Shown: positions 1 to 8,948, counted from the stretch's first letter. The stretch is 64,000 nucleotides of DNA from Rhodoferax sp. BLA1 (GCF_013416775.1 NZ_SZVI01000001.1:372001-436000), one strand, 5' to 3'. Notes: a model not told the origin generated them from the sequence alone. A program made the numbers and translations.

Positions 1-154
1 CACCCGGTGGTGCACCTAGCCTGTGCCCGTCCCTATACAGCTCCGAGTCACTGACAGACTTGGCTAGAGCAAGCACCGCTGTAACACAGGTCAGAACTAC
101 ATCCTATGCACTCGAGGGTCCTTCTAAACAAAGCCTGCTGCATCAGCACAGACA

Positions 155-188
155 TTAAAAAACCCCACCCGGTTGCCCAAGTGGGGTT
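155..188 (-). terminator. Rho-independent terminator of the porin gene
   Basis: On the minus strand an 8-bp perfect stem (AACCCCAC / GTGGGGTT, arms at 181-188 and 161-168) is followed by a run of T. It lies about 40 nt past the porin stop codon and should end that transcript. Upstream of it, bases 1-154 show no gene that I can support. Confidence 0.85.
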
Positions 189-227
189 GATCGTTTTAAG
201 CTTTAACTGACTTACGTCAGCATCAGA

Positions 228-1220
228 TTAGAACGTGTGCTTGACGCCCACAGCCAACAAGCTGTGTTTTGCGTCAGCAGCATTTTGAACCGTTGCCTTG
301 TCAGACTCATAACCACCGTACACGGTTGTGCGTTTGGACAAGGAGTAAGCAGCACCAACACCGTAACCCTTGCGAGTGGCTTCGTAGACACCGGCGGGGT
401 TGCTGTCATCCGACTTGGCGTAACCGGCAGACAGTGTCAAAGCAGAGCTCACAGGGAAATCGACACCAATTTGGTACTCTTTGGCATCCCGATCAACCGC
501 ATTACCAATGTTGCTGACCTTGCCGTAATTGGCATAGAGCTTGGCAACGCCAAAGTCATAAGTGCCGCCCAAACGGGTGAACTTCTTATCGTTGGCAAAC
601 GCATTGCTGTCTTCAACTTGGTATCCAAATTGCACAGCCAGGGGGCCAGCGGCGTAAGTCACGTTGTAGCTGGCGATGGAAGAAGCGCTGACAGCAGCGG
701 TCTTGTCTTCACCCAAGCTGTAGCTGACGGCACCTGCAAAACCGCCAAAAGATGGAGTTGCATAGTACAAGCTGTTGCCTGGGTTAGAGTTGTAGTCGGT
801 GCTCTTGAACACTTTGCCCATGGGCGACAGAGCAGAGTCAAACACCGCATTTGCTGCACCACTCACATCGTCATAAGCCGTCCACATTTTGCCCAGTTTG
901 ACTTCACCAAAGCCACCTGAGAAACCAACATAGGATTGGCGAGAGAAGGCTTGACCAGGAGTAGCCTGTGCGCCGGTGTCAATCTTGAAGCCTTGTTCCA
1001 ACAGGAAGTTGGCTTTCAAGCCACCACCCAGGTCTTCAGTACCCTTGATGCCCCAACGGCTACCGCTCACGCCACCAGAGTCGAGCTTGGTGTCACGGAC
1101 ATTGGCAGTCTTTTCAGAACCAAGCCACACGTCAGCAATACCGTAAAGGGTCACGGCAGATTGAGCCATAGCGGCGCCGGAAGCAGCGAGAACTGCCAAA
1201 GCAATCAGACTTTTTTTCAT
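228..1220 (-). CDS. General outer-membrane porin (Gram-negative porin family)
   Basis: A 330-residue trimeric beta-barrel porin of the Porin_4/OmpC-like family that is abundant in Burkholderiales; it lets small hydrophilic solutes diffuse across the outer membrane. A Sec signal peptide (MKKSLIALAVLAASGAAMA) is followed by the first strand of the mature barrel, SAVTLYGIADVWLG. The chain ends in a C-terminal Phe (VGVKHTF), the signature recognised by the BAM complex. The ATG is preceded by GGAG at 8 nt spacing. The gene stands alone, with its own terminator downstream and a long non-coding stretch upstream, as expected for a highly expressed porin. The ion preference cannot be read from the sequence. 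Confidence 0.95.
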   Translation of the reverse strand: MKKSLIALAVLAASGAAMAQSAVTLYGIADVWLGSEKTANVRDTKLDSGGVSGSRWGIKGTEDLGGGLKANFLLEQGFKIDTGAQATPGQAFSRQSYVGFSGGFGEVKLGKMWTAYDDVSGAANAVFDSALSPMGKVFKSTDYNSNPGNSLYYATPSFGGFAGAVSYSLGEDKTAAVSASSIASYNVTYAAGPLAVQFGYQVEDSNAFANDKKFTRLGGTYDFGVAKLYANYGKVSNIGNAVDRDAKEYQIGVDFPVSSALTLSAGYAKSDDSNPAGVYEATRKGYGVGAAYSLSKRTTVYGGYESDKATVQNAADAKHSLLAVGVKHTF

Positions 1221-1248
1221 GAGTAAAACTCCAAAAAATTAACAAAAC

Positions 1249-1277
1249 ATTTGAAAGCAGCCATTGAGCTTGTTCAA
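1249..1277 (-). promoter_or_regulatory. Possible sigma70 promoter of the porin gene
   Basis: On the minus strand TTGAAC (1272-1277) and TCAAAT (1249-1254) are separated by exactly 17 nt and lie about 30-55 nt before the porin ATG. The -35 is good and the -10 is only a fair match, so this is a candidate rather than a firm call. Confidence 0.35.
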
Positions 1278-1714
1278 ACGGGCGGATGAAACATCCCGTG
1301 TTTGATTTGACCACTGTCTCTGCAAAAAACACCAGCACAACCATGTTTCATTTTTGTTTCGCAGGTAAAGAGGGGTAGTTTGTCGCGTGATAGCAACACG
1401 CACCACATCGGGGATTTCCCTACAAGACAATGACGGGCAAGTGAGCGTTTTGCTGTCTTGCACCACAGGCATCCCCTCAGAAGGAGCTGACAACCTTGCA
1501 GAGGTGACAGGGAAAACCCCTGCCATGGGGATTGCCAAAAACATGCAATATTCGGCCAAACAGCACGACCGTTCTTTTTTACTCTAGACAGCACACACGA
1601 CAACTTGTGGCGTGACATCTGGGCTCGAATGAAACACGGCACCCCACGAGGGTGTACCAATGGTGGTGTTGTTTTGATAAGTGCTTTTTTAGAACCCATT
1701 ACAGAGGAAACAAC
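1278..1714. other. Intergenic stretch without recognised genes
   Basis: This is the divergent region between the porin and the FadL-like gene. Short open frames here show no family resemblance. It presumably holds the promoter of the downstream plus-strand gene, but I see no convincing -35/-10 pair or operator. Confidence 0.6.
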
Positions 1715-3019
1715 ATGACCATCCCCACCCCAATGAAACTGATCCCGGCGCTGATCCTGAGCCTGTTTGCTGGCCATGCGTCGGCCTCCGGCTTTCAGCT
1801 GATTGAACAAAATGCGAGCGGCCTGGGCAACGCCTATGCGGGCTCAGCGGCAATTGCCGACAACGCCAGCACCATTTTTTACAACCCGGCGGGCATGACG
1901 CAACTGCAGGACCGCGAGTTCTCGACAGGTTTGTCAGCGGTGGGGACCAGTTTTAAGTTCACAGACAGGGGCTCCAGTGTTGGACAGTTCAATGGCACAG
2001 GCAATGGCGGGGATGGTGGCGGCTGGGGTTTTATTCCCAATGCCTACATGTCCTGGGCCTTGAACAAGGATCTGTATGTGGGCGTGGGCATGGGTGCCCC
2101 GTTTGGTCTGAAGACCGAGTACTCCACCCCCTGGATTGGCGCTGCACAGGCCACCATGTTTGATGTCAAAACTTACAACATCAACCCATCCATCGCTTAC
2201 CGGGTGAATGACAAGGTGTCGGTGGGTGCAGGTTTGAGCTGGCAGCGGCTGACGGCGGACTACCACCGGCAGGTGGGGGTGGCAGGACCCGTGGTTGGAG
2301 GCGTTGTGACCACCGTGCTAGCCAACTCACCTCTGAAACTGGATCTGCAAGATGACTCATGGGGTTGGAATGTGGGCGCGCTGTTCACTGTGTCGCCAGA
2401 CACCAAAATCGGTGTCTCTTACCGATCAACGGTCAGTTACGACCTCACTGGCGCCATCAATGTGACTGGTCCCAACGCGACTGTCAACGCCGGAGCTTCC
2501 AGCGGTGCAAAAACCACCCTGAAACTGCCTGACATGTTTATCCTGAGTGCCACGCATCAGCTCAACAACAAATGGCAGTTGCTCGGTGATGTGTCTTGGA
2601 CGGGCTGGAGCACCATTCCAAAGATTGACATCATTCGCACCTCTGGCGCGTTGTCTGGCCAAAACGCTCAAACGCTGGATACTGAGTTCCGCGACGCTTG
2701 GCGTGTGGCGGTGGGGGCCAATTACCAGTACAGCAGCGATGTCAAGCTGAAGTTCGGCGTGGCTTATGACCAGACGCCGGTCAAGTCTGCCGCTTACCGC
2801 CTGGTGTCTTTGCCAGACAACAACCGCCTTTGGCTGTCGACCGGTGCCCAATGGACACCCAGCAAAGGCTCGGTGTTTGATTTTGGTGTGACCTATTTGT
2901 ACCTGAAGGACTCGCAAATCAACAACAACCAGTCCGGTGCATTGAACCGTGGCACCGTCACCGGCGACTACGCGGCCAGCGCCTGGATTCTGGGTGTGCA
3001 GTATTCACACGCATTCTGA
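1715..3019 (+). CDS. FadL/OMPP1-family outer-membrane channel
   Basis: A 434-residue outer-membrane protein of the FadL (OMPP1/TodX) family, which takes up long-chain fatty acids or other hydrophobic compounds through a 14-stranded barrel with an N-terminal plug. After a signal peptide ending near HASA, the mature chain begins SGFQLIEQNASGLGNAYAG. The family's NPA motif follows in TIFYNPAGMT. The C-terminus ends in Phe (QYSHAF). I chose the ATG at 1715 over an upstream in-frame start at 1652, because GAGGAAA lies 6 nt before it and the signal peptide then starts properly. It is followed by a strong terminator, so it is probably monocistronic. The substrate is not predictable from sequence. 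Confidence 0.92.
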   Translation: MTIPTPMKLIPALILSLFAGHASASGFQLIEQNASGLGNAYAGSAAIADNASTIFYNPAGMTQLQDREFSTGLSAVGTSFKFTDRGSSVGQFNGTGNGGDGGGWGFIPNAYMSWALNKDLYVGVGMGAPFGLKTEYSTPWIGAAQATMFDVKTYNINPSIAYRVNDKVSVGAGLSWQRLTADYHRQVGVAGPVVGGVVTTVLANSPLKLDLQDDSWGWNVGALFTVSPDTKIGVSYRSTVSYDLTGAINVTGPNATVNAGASSGAKTTLKLPDMFILSATHQLNNKWQLLGDVSWTGWSTIPKIDIIRTSGALSGQNAQTLDTEFRDAWRVAVGANYQYSSDVKLKFGVAYDQTPVKSAAYRLVSLPDNNRLWLSTGAQWTPSKGSVFDFGVTYLYLKDSQINNNQSGALNRGTVTGDYAASAWILGVQYSHAF

Positions 3020-3044
3020 TCTGCATTGCAGCCTTAATCAAAAG

Positions 3045-3068
3045 AAGCCCCTTCGGGGGGCTTTTTTC
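3045..3068 (+). terminator. Rho-independent terminator after the FadL-like gene
   Basis: A GC-rich stem AAGCCCC / GGGGCTT with a TTCGG loop runs directly into a T tract, 26 nt after the stop codon. Confidence 0.9.
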
Positions 3069-3195
3069 TTGGCTGGGGGGACGCAGTTCGCGCAGAGAAG
3101 AAGCACATTGAGGGTGTGCGGCAACGCCCAGCGACCATCACCCTACAATTTGCCACCCGCCAAACCCGCCCCACCCCCACATTGGACAGCCCACC

Positions 3196-3816
3196 ATGAT
3201 TGACCGTTTTCTCATTGCCGCTGACTCCGCTTTGCGCACAGTGTTTGCGTCCCATGCGGCGGCGCAGCCCTGCCCCACTCTGCCGGGTGAAGTGACCCAG
3301 CTGTCAGAGCAGGAGAAGAAAGAGGCCGGCGCGCTGATGCGGGTCAACCATGTCGGCGAGGTCTGTGCCCAGGCGCTCTACACGGCGCAGGCTTTTGCTA
3401 CCAAAGATGCAGCATTACGCGCCCATTTCATCGAGGCTGGTGCCGAGGAAACCAACCATCTGGCGTGGACCGAACAGCGTCTGAAAGAGCTGGGCGAACA
3501 CACCTCGCTATTGAATCCGCTCTGGTACGCCGGGGCTTTTGGCATCGGGCTGATCGCGGGCAAGCTCGGTGACGCGGTGAGCCTGGGCTTTGTGGTGGAG
3601 ACCGAAAACCAGGTCGAAGCCCACCTGGAAGGCCATATGAGCCGTCTGCCTGCTGGCGACCACGCCTCACGCGCCATCGTCGCGCAGATGATCGACGACG
3701 AGGCACGCCACGCCTACAACGCGATGGAACTGGGCGCCATGACGCTGCCCGCGCCGGTCAAAGGGCTGATGAAAGCCGCCGCCAAGGTGATGACCACGGT
3801 GGCGCACCGGGTTTAG
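3196..3816 (+). CDS. coq7: Coq7-type demethoxyubiquinone hydroxylase
   Basis: A 206-residue carboxylate-bridged di-iron monooxygenase that hydroxylates C6 of the quinone ring (demethoxyubiquinol to demethylubiquinol) late in ubiquinone biosynthesis; it is membrane associated. The di-iron ligands are visible: Glu55 (NHVGE), Glu85 and His88 (EETNH), a Glu/His pair around residues 135-143 (ETENQVEAH), and Glu169/His172 (DEARH). The length matches bacterial Coq7. Many Burkholderiales use this enzyme in place of the flavoprotein UbiF. UbiA of the same pathway is encoded 29 kb away in this window. The ribosome-binding site is weak. No operon partner is evident: the next gene is on the other strand. 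Confidence 0.96.
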   Translation: MIDRFLIAADSALRTVFASHAAAQPCPTLPGEVTQLSEQEKKEAGALMRVNHVGEVCAQALYTAQAFATKDAALRAHFIEAGAEETNHLAWTEQRLKELGEHTSLLNPLWYAGAFGIGLIAGKLGDAVSLGFVVETENQVEAHLEGHMSRLPAGDHASRAIVAQMIDDEARHAYNAMELGAMTLPAPVKGLMKAAAKVMTTVAHRV

Positions 3817-3834
3817 TCCGCCCCAAGGGCTGAA

Positions 3835-4284
3835 TCAGACCTCCAGCACCTCAAAACTGGTGCTGATCTGCGCGGTTTTGCCCAGCATCACGCTGGCTGA
3901 ACAATATTTTTCGTGGCTCAGGGCAATGGCCCGCTCCACCGCAGCGGCGGGCAGACCCTTGCCCGTCACGGTGAAATGCATGTTGATGCGGGTGAACACC
4001 TTGGGCTCGGTCTCGGCGCGCTCGGCAGACAACTTGACGCTGCAACCACTCACCTCGTGGCGACCACGTTTCAAGATCAGCACCACGTCATAAGCGGTAC
4101 AGCCACCGGTACCGGCCAGCAGCAGCTCCATCGGGCGCGCGGCCAGGTTCTGGCCACCGTTCTCAGGTTTGGCCGCGTCGGGCGCGCCGTCCATCATCAG
4201 CGTGTGGCCGCTGCCGGTTTCGGCCACAAAACCCATGTTGGAGCGGGTGTTTAACGCGCCGGTCCAGCTGACTGTACATTCCAT
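3835..4284 (-). CDS. OsmC/Ohr-family peroxide reductase
   Basis: A 149-residue OsmC-family protein, a thiol-dependent reductase of organic peroxides. The two redox cysteines of the family are present: Cys62 in LAGTGGCTAYDV and Cys127 in SHEKYCSASVM. This YhfA-like branch is common in Betaproteobacteria, and its exact physiological substrate is unclear. It is convergent with coq7 (stop codons 18 nt apart) and divergent from ilvA. The intergenic region with ilvA holds a striking 14-bp inverted repeat (4304-4360). Confidence 0.9.
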   Translation of the reverse strand: MECTVSWTGALNTRSNMGFVAETGSGHTLMMDGAPDAAKPENGGQNLAARPMELLLAGTGGCTAYDVVLILKRGRHEVSGCSVKLSAERAETEPKVFTRINMHFTVTGKGLPAAAVERAIALSHEKYCSASVMLGKTAQISTSFEVLEV

Positions 4285-4303
4285 GTTTGATCCTATCTAT
4301 ATG

Positions 4304-4360
4304 CTCCGCGCGGGGTGAAAATTCATGCCGCTACAATAGCCAAAAACACCCCGCGCGGAG
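4304..4360. promoter_or_regulatory. Perfect 14-bp inverted repeat between osmC-like gene and ilvA
   Basis: CTCCGCGCGGGGTG at 4304-4317 is repeated as its exact reverse complement at 4347-4360, with a 29-nt AT-richer spacer that contains TACAAT (4332-4337), a possible -10 element. Each arm itself contains the palindrome CCGCGCGG. It lies in the only intergenic space between two divergent genes. It could be a pair of operator sites or one large hairpin; there is also a T tract after the right arm. Confidence 0.6.
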
Positions 4361-4399
4361 TAAATTTTTTGCGTTCATTCACTTTGAAAGTGTAGCCCG

Positions 4400-6031
4400 A
4401 TGCCCACCTCTTCTGCCACACCGTCCCTGAGCCCACAAGACTATCTGCAAAAAATCCTCACCGCCCGTGTGTACGACGTGGCCATCGAGACCGCGCTGGA
4501 GCCCGCCCGCAACCTGAGCCGACGCTTGCACAACACGGTGTTGCTCAAACGCGAAGACCAGCAACCCGTGCGCAGCTTCAAGCTGCGCGGCGCCTACAAC
4601 AAGATGGCGCACCTGACAGCGGAGCAACTCGACAAGGGGGTGATCTGCGCCTCCGCAGGCAACCATGCCCAGGGTGTGGCCTTGAGCGCCAGCAAACTTG
4701 GCACCCGTGCGGTCATCGTCATGCCCACCACCACACCGCAGGTCAAGGTGGATGCGGTGCGTGGTTTTGGTGGCGAGGTGGTGTTGTTTGGCGAGAGTTA
4801 TTCAGACGCCTACAAGCACTCGCTGGAGCTACAGATAGAAGAGGGGCTCACCTTTGTCCACCCCTTTGACGACCCCGATGTGATTGCCGGCCAAGGCACG
4901 GTGGCCATGGAGATGCTGCGCCAGGTTCAGACGCTGGTGGCCGACAAGGCCGCCAAATCGGGCCAAAAGTCCAGCCACATCGCCGGGCCCCGGCTGGACG
5001 CGGTGTTTGTCGCCATTGGCGGCGGTGGGCTGGTGTCGGGCGTGGCCAATTACATCAAGGCGGTGGACCCGCGTATCAAGGTCATCGGCGTGCAAATGAA
5101 CGACTCGGACGCCATGATCCAGTCGGTGGCCGCCAAGCAGCGTGTGACACTGCCCGATGTCGGCCTGTTCTCAGACGGCACGGCGGTCAAGCTGGTGGGG
5201 GAAGAAACCTTTCGCATCGCCAGCAACCTGGTTGACGACTTCGTCACCGTGGACACCGACGCGGTGTGTGCCGCCATCAAGGACATTTTTGTCGACACCC
5301 GCAGCATCGTCGAACCGGCCGGGGCGCTGGCGGTGGCCGCCATCAAGCAGTACGTGGCCCAGCACAAGACAAAAGGTGAAACCTACGCGGCCATCCTGTG
5401 TGGCGCCAACATGAACTTTGACCGGCTGCGTTTTGTCGCCGAACGCGCCGAAGTGGGTGAAGAGCGCGAAGCCCTGTTTGCGGTGACCATCCCCGAAGAG
5501 CGCGGCAGTTTCCGACGCTTTTGTGAACTCATTGGTGACCTGCCCGCTTTTGGTGGCACCAAAACCACGCGCAATGTGACCGAGTTCAACTACCGCATCA
5601 GCGATGCCAACAAGGCCCATGTGTTTGTCGGCCTGACCACCACCAGCAAAGGTGAATCCGCCAAGATCACCGCCCATCTGGGCAAACACCATTTCACCGC
5701 GCTCGACCTGACCCATGACGAGCTGGCCAAGGAGCACATCCGCTACATGGTGGGCGGGCACTCGGCACTGGCGCAAAACGAACGGCTGCTGCGTTTTGTG
5801 ATTCCCGAGCGCCCCGGCGCGCTGCTGAAGTTTTTGAGCCAGATGCGCCCGGGCTGGAACATCAGCCTGTTCCACTACCGCAACCAGGGCGCGGACTATG
5901 GCCGTATTCTGGTCGGCCTGCAGGTGCCCGCAGCAGATGATGCCGAGTTCGCGGCCTTCCTGAGCACACTGGGTTACCCCTGTGTGGAAGAAACCGGCAA
6001 CCCGGCGTACCAGATGTTCCTGCAACAATAA
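4400..6031 (+). CDS. ilvA: Threonine ammonia-lyase, biosynthetic
   Basis: A 543-residue PLP enzyme that deaminates L-threonine to 2-oxobutanoate, the first committed step to isoleucine. The catalytic Schiff-base lysine is Lys61 in SFKLRGAYN. The phosphate-binding loop is around residue 198 (GGGG), and the substrate loop SAGNHAQG is near residue 92. Two ACT-like regulatory modules follow the catalytic domain (starting near ALFAVTIPEERGSF and LLRFVIPERPGALLKF), which indicates the isoleucine-inhibited biosynthetic form rather than the short catabolic one. It is slightly longer than the E. coli enzyme because of an extension between residues 170 and 190. The nucleotidase gene follows after a 73-nt spacer with a short hairpin and may be co-transcribed. 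Confidence 0.97.
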   Translation: MPTSSATPSLSPQDYLQKILTARVYDVAIETALEPARNLSRRLHNTVLLKREDQQPVRSFKLRGAYNKMAHLTAEQLDKGVICASAGNHAQGVALSASKLGTRAVIVMPTTTPQVKVDAVRGFGGEVVLFGESYSDAYKHSLELQIEEGLTFVHPFDDPDVIAGQGTVAMEMLRQVQTLVADKAAKSGQKSSHIAGPRLDAVFVAIGGGGLVSGVANYIKAVDPRIKVIGVQMNDSDAMIQSVAAKQRVTLPDVGLFSDGTAVKLVGEETFRIASNLVDDFVTVDTDAVCAAIKDIFVDTRSIVEPAGALAVAAIKQYVAQHKTKGETYAAILCGANMNFDRLRFVAERAEVGEEREALFAVTIPEERGSFRRFCELIGDLPAFGGTKTTRNVTEFNYRISDANKAHVFVGLTTTSKGESAKITAHLGKHHFTALDLTHDELAKEHIRYMVGGHSALAQNERLLRFVIPERPGALLKFLSQMRPGWNISLFHYRNQGADYGRILVGLQVPAADDAEFAAFLSTLGYPCVEETGNPAYQMFLQQ

Positions 6032-6104
6032 GCCCATACCAGCCCTCACCCAGACCCTTGCCCAAGGGTGGCAGGGCGGGCACAACTCAGACTGGGGGGG
6101 TCTC

Positions 6105-7061
6105 ATGCCAATGACACTGGACGGCAAGTTGGTGGTGGCCATCAGCAGCCGCGCGTTGTTTGACTTTGAGGAAGAAAACCTGGTCTTTGAGCAAAGTGAT
6201 GACCGGGCCTACATGGACTTGCAGTTGCAGCGGCTTGACCTACCCGCCAAGCCGGGTGTGGCGTTTTCGCTGGTCAAAAAGTTGCTGGCGTTCAACCATG
6301 TTGCCGTATCCGCTTCCCTGACTGATCCTCTCCTGGTCGAGCCGACTGAACCACCCATCACCCCACCCAACCGACCGGTCGAGGTGGTGATACTCTCGCG
6401 CAACGACCCGGTCTCTGGCATGCGGGTGTTTCGTTCGGCCCAGCACTATGGCTTGACGATTGAGCGCGGCAGCTTCACGCGTGGCCAGGCGCCCTGGCGT
6501 TACCTGAAGCCGCTACACGCCAACCTGTTCCTGAGTACCCACCTGAGCGACGTGCGCGCCGCACTGGCTGCCGGTGTGCCCGCGGCCCAGGTCTACCCCA
6601 ACTCGGTCCACGCCAGTGACGCACATCCGTCGGAAGTGCGTATTGCCTTTGATGGCGATGCGGTGTTGTTCAGCGACGAGGCCGAGCGTGTTTACCAAGC
6701 GCAGGGCTTACAAGCCTTTCAGCGCCATGAACTTGAAAAGGTTGGACAACCTTTACCCGACGGCCCCTTTAAACCTCTGCTTGTTGCGCTACAAAACCTG
6801 CAGCGCTCTGGTACCCCGCAGATGCGCGTCCGCACCGCGCTGGTGACCGCGCGCAGCGCCCCGGCGCACGAACGCGCGATCCGCACCCTGATGAACTGGA
6901 ACATCGAGGTGGACGAGGCCATGTTTCTGGGCGGGCTGGCCAAGGGCGAGTTCCTGCGCGAGTTTGAGCCTGACTTTTTCTTTGACGACCAGACCGGCCA
7001 CATCGAATCCGCCGCGCAGCATGTGCCGTCCGGCCATGTGGCCAGCGGCGTGGCCAATTAG
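6105..7061 (+). CDS. 5'-nucleotidase (cytosolic NT5C1-like family)
   Basis: A 318-residue protein of the 5'-nucleotidase family related to eukaryotic cytosolic nucleotidase I, which dephosphorylates nucleoside monophosphates. Diagnostic segments are EVVILSRNDPVSGMRVF and RIAFDGDAVLFSDEAE, the latter carrying the HAD-type acidic motif. No signal peptide is seen, so it should be cytoplasmic. I chose the ATG at 6105 (another lies at 6111), because the open frame upstream of it runs back into ilvA and has no conserved sequence. The 6032-6104 spacer carries a nested hairpin (ACCCTTG-CC-CAAGGGT inside a GCCCT/AGGGC pair) without a T tract. The ABC exporter gene follows 64 nt downstream. Confidence 0.9.
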   Translation: MPMTLDGKLVVAISSRALFDFEEENLVFEQSDDRAYMDLQLQRLDLPAKPGVAFSLVKKLLAFNHVAVSASLTDPLLVEPTEPPITPPNRPVEVVILSRNDPVSGMRVFRSAQHYGLTIERGSFTRGQAPWRYLKPLHANLFLSTHLSDVRAALAAGVPAAQVYPNSVHASDAHPSEVRIAFDGDAVLFSDEAERVYQAQGLQAFQRHELEKVGQPLPDGPFKPLLVALQNLQRSGTPQMRVRTALVTARSAPAHERAIRTLMNWNIEVDEAMFLGGLAKGEFLREFEPDFFFDDQTGHIESAAQHVPSGHVASGVAN

Positions 7062-7125
7062 CCGACAGTTCACCCAGCGGGGAGGCTACGGGTAGCATCG
7101 CGGCCTGCACCGCTGGAACTGCCCC

Positions 7126-8904
7126 ATGACACTCGCTGACAAACTCGCTGCTTTCAAAACCTTCACGACCCAAGCCTGGGCACTGACCCGGCCGTACTTT
7201 GCCTCCGACCAGAAGTGGAAAGCGCGCGCACTGCTGGCGGCCATCGTGCTGCTGAACCTGTCCCTGGTCTACATGGCCGTCCTGTTCAACGACTGGTACA
7301 AGGTGTTTTACGACGCCTTGCAAGAGAAAAACGCCAGCGTGTTCTGGGCGCAGATGACACGTTTTGCCTGGCTGGCCTTTGCCTTCATCATCCTGGCGGT
7401 TTACAAGTTTTACCTGACGCAGTTGCTGGTGCTGCGCTGGCGCGCCTGGATGACCAGCCACTACCTGACACGCTGGTTGTCCAACCAGGCCTTCTACAAG
7501 ATGGAGCTGCTGCGTTTTGCCACAGCGTCCAACGCCGCCGGCCACAACCCGGACAACCCCGACCAGCGTATCCAGGACGACATCAACCAGTTCACCAATG
7601 ACAGCATCGCTCTGAGCATGGGCCTGCTCAATGCGGTGGTCACACTGGCCAGTTTTGTCGGCATCCTGTGGGGGCTGTCGGGCAACTTCGCCTTCACCCT
7701 GGGCGGCCAGACCTTTGACATCCCTGGTTTCATGGTCTGGATGGCGCTGCTGTACTGCCTGGTCGGCAGTGTCATCACGCACTACCTGGGCCGCCCACAG
7801 ATCCAGCTGAACTTTGAGCAGCAGCGCCGTGAGGCCGACTTCCGCCACCACATGGTGCGCGTGCGTGAGTACAGCGAGGCGATTGCGCTGGACCGTGGCG
7901 AAGGGGTGGAACGCAGCCAACTCGAGCGGCGCTTTGGCCTGGTGCTGGGCAACTACCTGAATCTGATCCGGGCGCAAAAACGGCTGGTCTGGTTCACCAG
8001 TTTTTTTGGTCAAGCGGCGGTGGTGTTCCCGTTTGTGGTGGCGGCGCCGCGTTTTTTCAGCGGGGCCATTCAATTGGGCGAACTGGTGCAGATCTCCAGC
8101 GCCTTTGGGCAGGTGCAAAACGCGTTGAGCTGGTTTGTGGACAACTACAGCAGCTTGGCGGCGTGGCGCGCCACCACCAACCGTCTGACCAGTTTTGAAG
8201 CCTCTTTTCAGGCTCTAGCCCTTTCTGATAAAGGGCTGACAGCTACAGATTCAGAAGTATTGAGCAGCGCCGATCTGCATCTGGCACTGCCCAACGGCAG
8301 CGTGTTGCTGGACCAGGCCCAACTGCAGGCGCAGCCAGGCGACAGCATCCTGCTCAGCGGGCCCTCGGGCGCGGGCAAGTCCACGCTGTTTCGGGCCTTG
8401 GCGGGCATCTGGCCGTTTGCCACCGGCACCCTGAACAGACCAACCGACAGCATGTTCCTGCCACAACGGCCTTATTTCCCGAACGGCCCGCTGCGCGAGG
8501 CACTAGCCTACCCACAAGAGGCCAGCCTGTTCACTGATGACGAACTGGCCAGCGCCTTGCACCGCGCACTGTTGCCCGAGCTCAGTACCCGGCTGAACGA
8601 GGTCGGCGCCTGGAGTCAAACTCTCTCGGGTGGAGAGCAGCAGCGCCTGGCCGTGGCCCGGGTGCTGCTCAAAAAACCGCGCTGGATTTTTGCCGACGAA
8701 GCCACCAGTGCACTCGACGAGGCCAGCGAGAGTTTGATCTATAAGACGCTTCTAGCCCAAATACAAAAAGGGCACGGAGCTATTATTTCAATAGCTCACA
8801 AACCCACAGTGGGGGCATTTCATACAAGCCGTTGGGTATTGGAGAAATTGCCAGAAGCTGAGGTGGCCAGCCACCGCTTGCGCGCTGAAGCAGCGCCAGC
8901 TTGA
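7126..8904 (+). CDS. SbmA/YddA-type ABC transporter, fused permease-ATPase
   Basis: A 592-residue half transporter of the ABC_membrane_2 family (SbmA/BacA/YddA, related to peroxisomal ABCD and vitamin B12 transporters). The transmembrane domain spans about residues 25-330 and includes the conserved segment NPDNPDQRIQDDI. The ATPase domain has Walker A (GPSGAGKS, near residue 413), signature LSGGEQQRLAVARVLL (near 500), Walker B (WIFADEATSAL, near 522) and H-loop ISIAHK (near 556). The substrate is not predictable. Oddity: two copies of the dispersed palindromic repeat lie in frame within it. One is in the linker between the domains (ALALSDKGLTA, near 365); the other is between Walker B and the H-loop (LLAQIQKGHGAI, near 545). 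The core motifs remain intact. Confidence 0.92.
   Translation: MTLADKLAAFKTFTTQAWALTRPYFASDQKWKARALLAAIVLLNLSLVYMAVLFNDWYKVFYDALQEKNASVFWAQMTRFAWLAFAFIILAVYKFYLTQLLVLRWRAWMTSHYLTRWLSNQAFYKMELLRFATASNAAGHNPDNPDQRIQDDINQFTNDSIALSMGLLNAVVTLASFVGILWGLSGNFAFTLGGQTFDIPGFMVWMALLYCLVGSVITHYLGRPQIQLNFEQQRREADFRHHMVRVREYSEAIALDRGEGVERSQLERRFGLVLGNYLNLIRAQKRLVWFTSFFGQAAVVFPFVVAAPRFFSGAIQLGELVQISSAFGQVQNALSWFVDNYSSLAAWRATTNRLTSFEASFQALALSDKGLTATDSEVLSSADLHLALPNGSVLLDQAQLQAQPGDSILLSGPSGAGKSTLFRALAGIWPFATGTLNRPTDSMFLPQRPYFPNGPLREALAYPQEASLFTDDELASALHRALLPELSTRLNEVGAWSQTLSGGEQQRLAVARVLLKKPRWIFADEATSALDEASESLIYKTLLAQIQKGHGAIISIAHKPTVGAFHTSRWVLEKLPEAEVASHRLRAEAAPA
8209..8252 (+). repeat. Dispersed palindromic repeat, copy A (in frame in ABC exporter)
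   Basis: Copy with a perfect 7-bp stem GCCCTTT / AAAGGGC, a 5' flank ending CTCTAG, and AGCTA exactly 24 nt after the start of AGCCC. It lies inside the ABC exporter gene in the single stop-free frame and encodes QALALSDKGLTAT, in the linker between membrane and ATPase domains. Confidence 0.8.
8745..8797 (+). repeat. Dispersed palindromic repeat, copy B (in frame in ABC exporter)
   Basis: A more degenerate copy: CTTCTAGCCC, then GGGC and GGAGCTATTATTTCAATAGCTC, keeping the 24-nt AGCCC-to-AGCTA distance. It encodes LLAQIQKGHGAIISIAH in the same frame as copies A and D and runs up to the H-loop histidine of the ATPase. Confidence 0.65.
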
Positions 8905-8917
8905 ACGCAGGCTTGGG

Positions 8918-8942
8918 GCGGGTAGGTTGGCTGCCTGCCCGC
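8918..8942. terminator. Hairpin between convergent genes
   Basis: A 9-bp stem (GCGGGTAGG / CCTGCCCGC, one G-U pair) with a 7-nt loop lies between the ABC exporter stop and the stop of the opposing gene. There is no T tract, so it may be a weak or Rho-assisted terminator. Confidence 0.4.
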
Positions 8943-8948
8943 GCACGC

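Noticed and set aside
237..920. A 227-codon open frame on the plus strand opposite the porin gene
   Set aside because: Antisense shadow of the porin; no homology or ribosome-binding site.
6041..6077. Nested short inverted repeats between ilvA and the nucleotidase gene as a terminator
   Set aside because: There is no T tract and the arms are short; mentioned under the gene but not listed as a terminator.
5171..6142. A 323-codon open frame opposite ilvA
   Set aside because: Antisense shadow of ilvA with His/Gln-rich nonsense composition.
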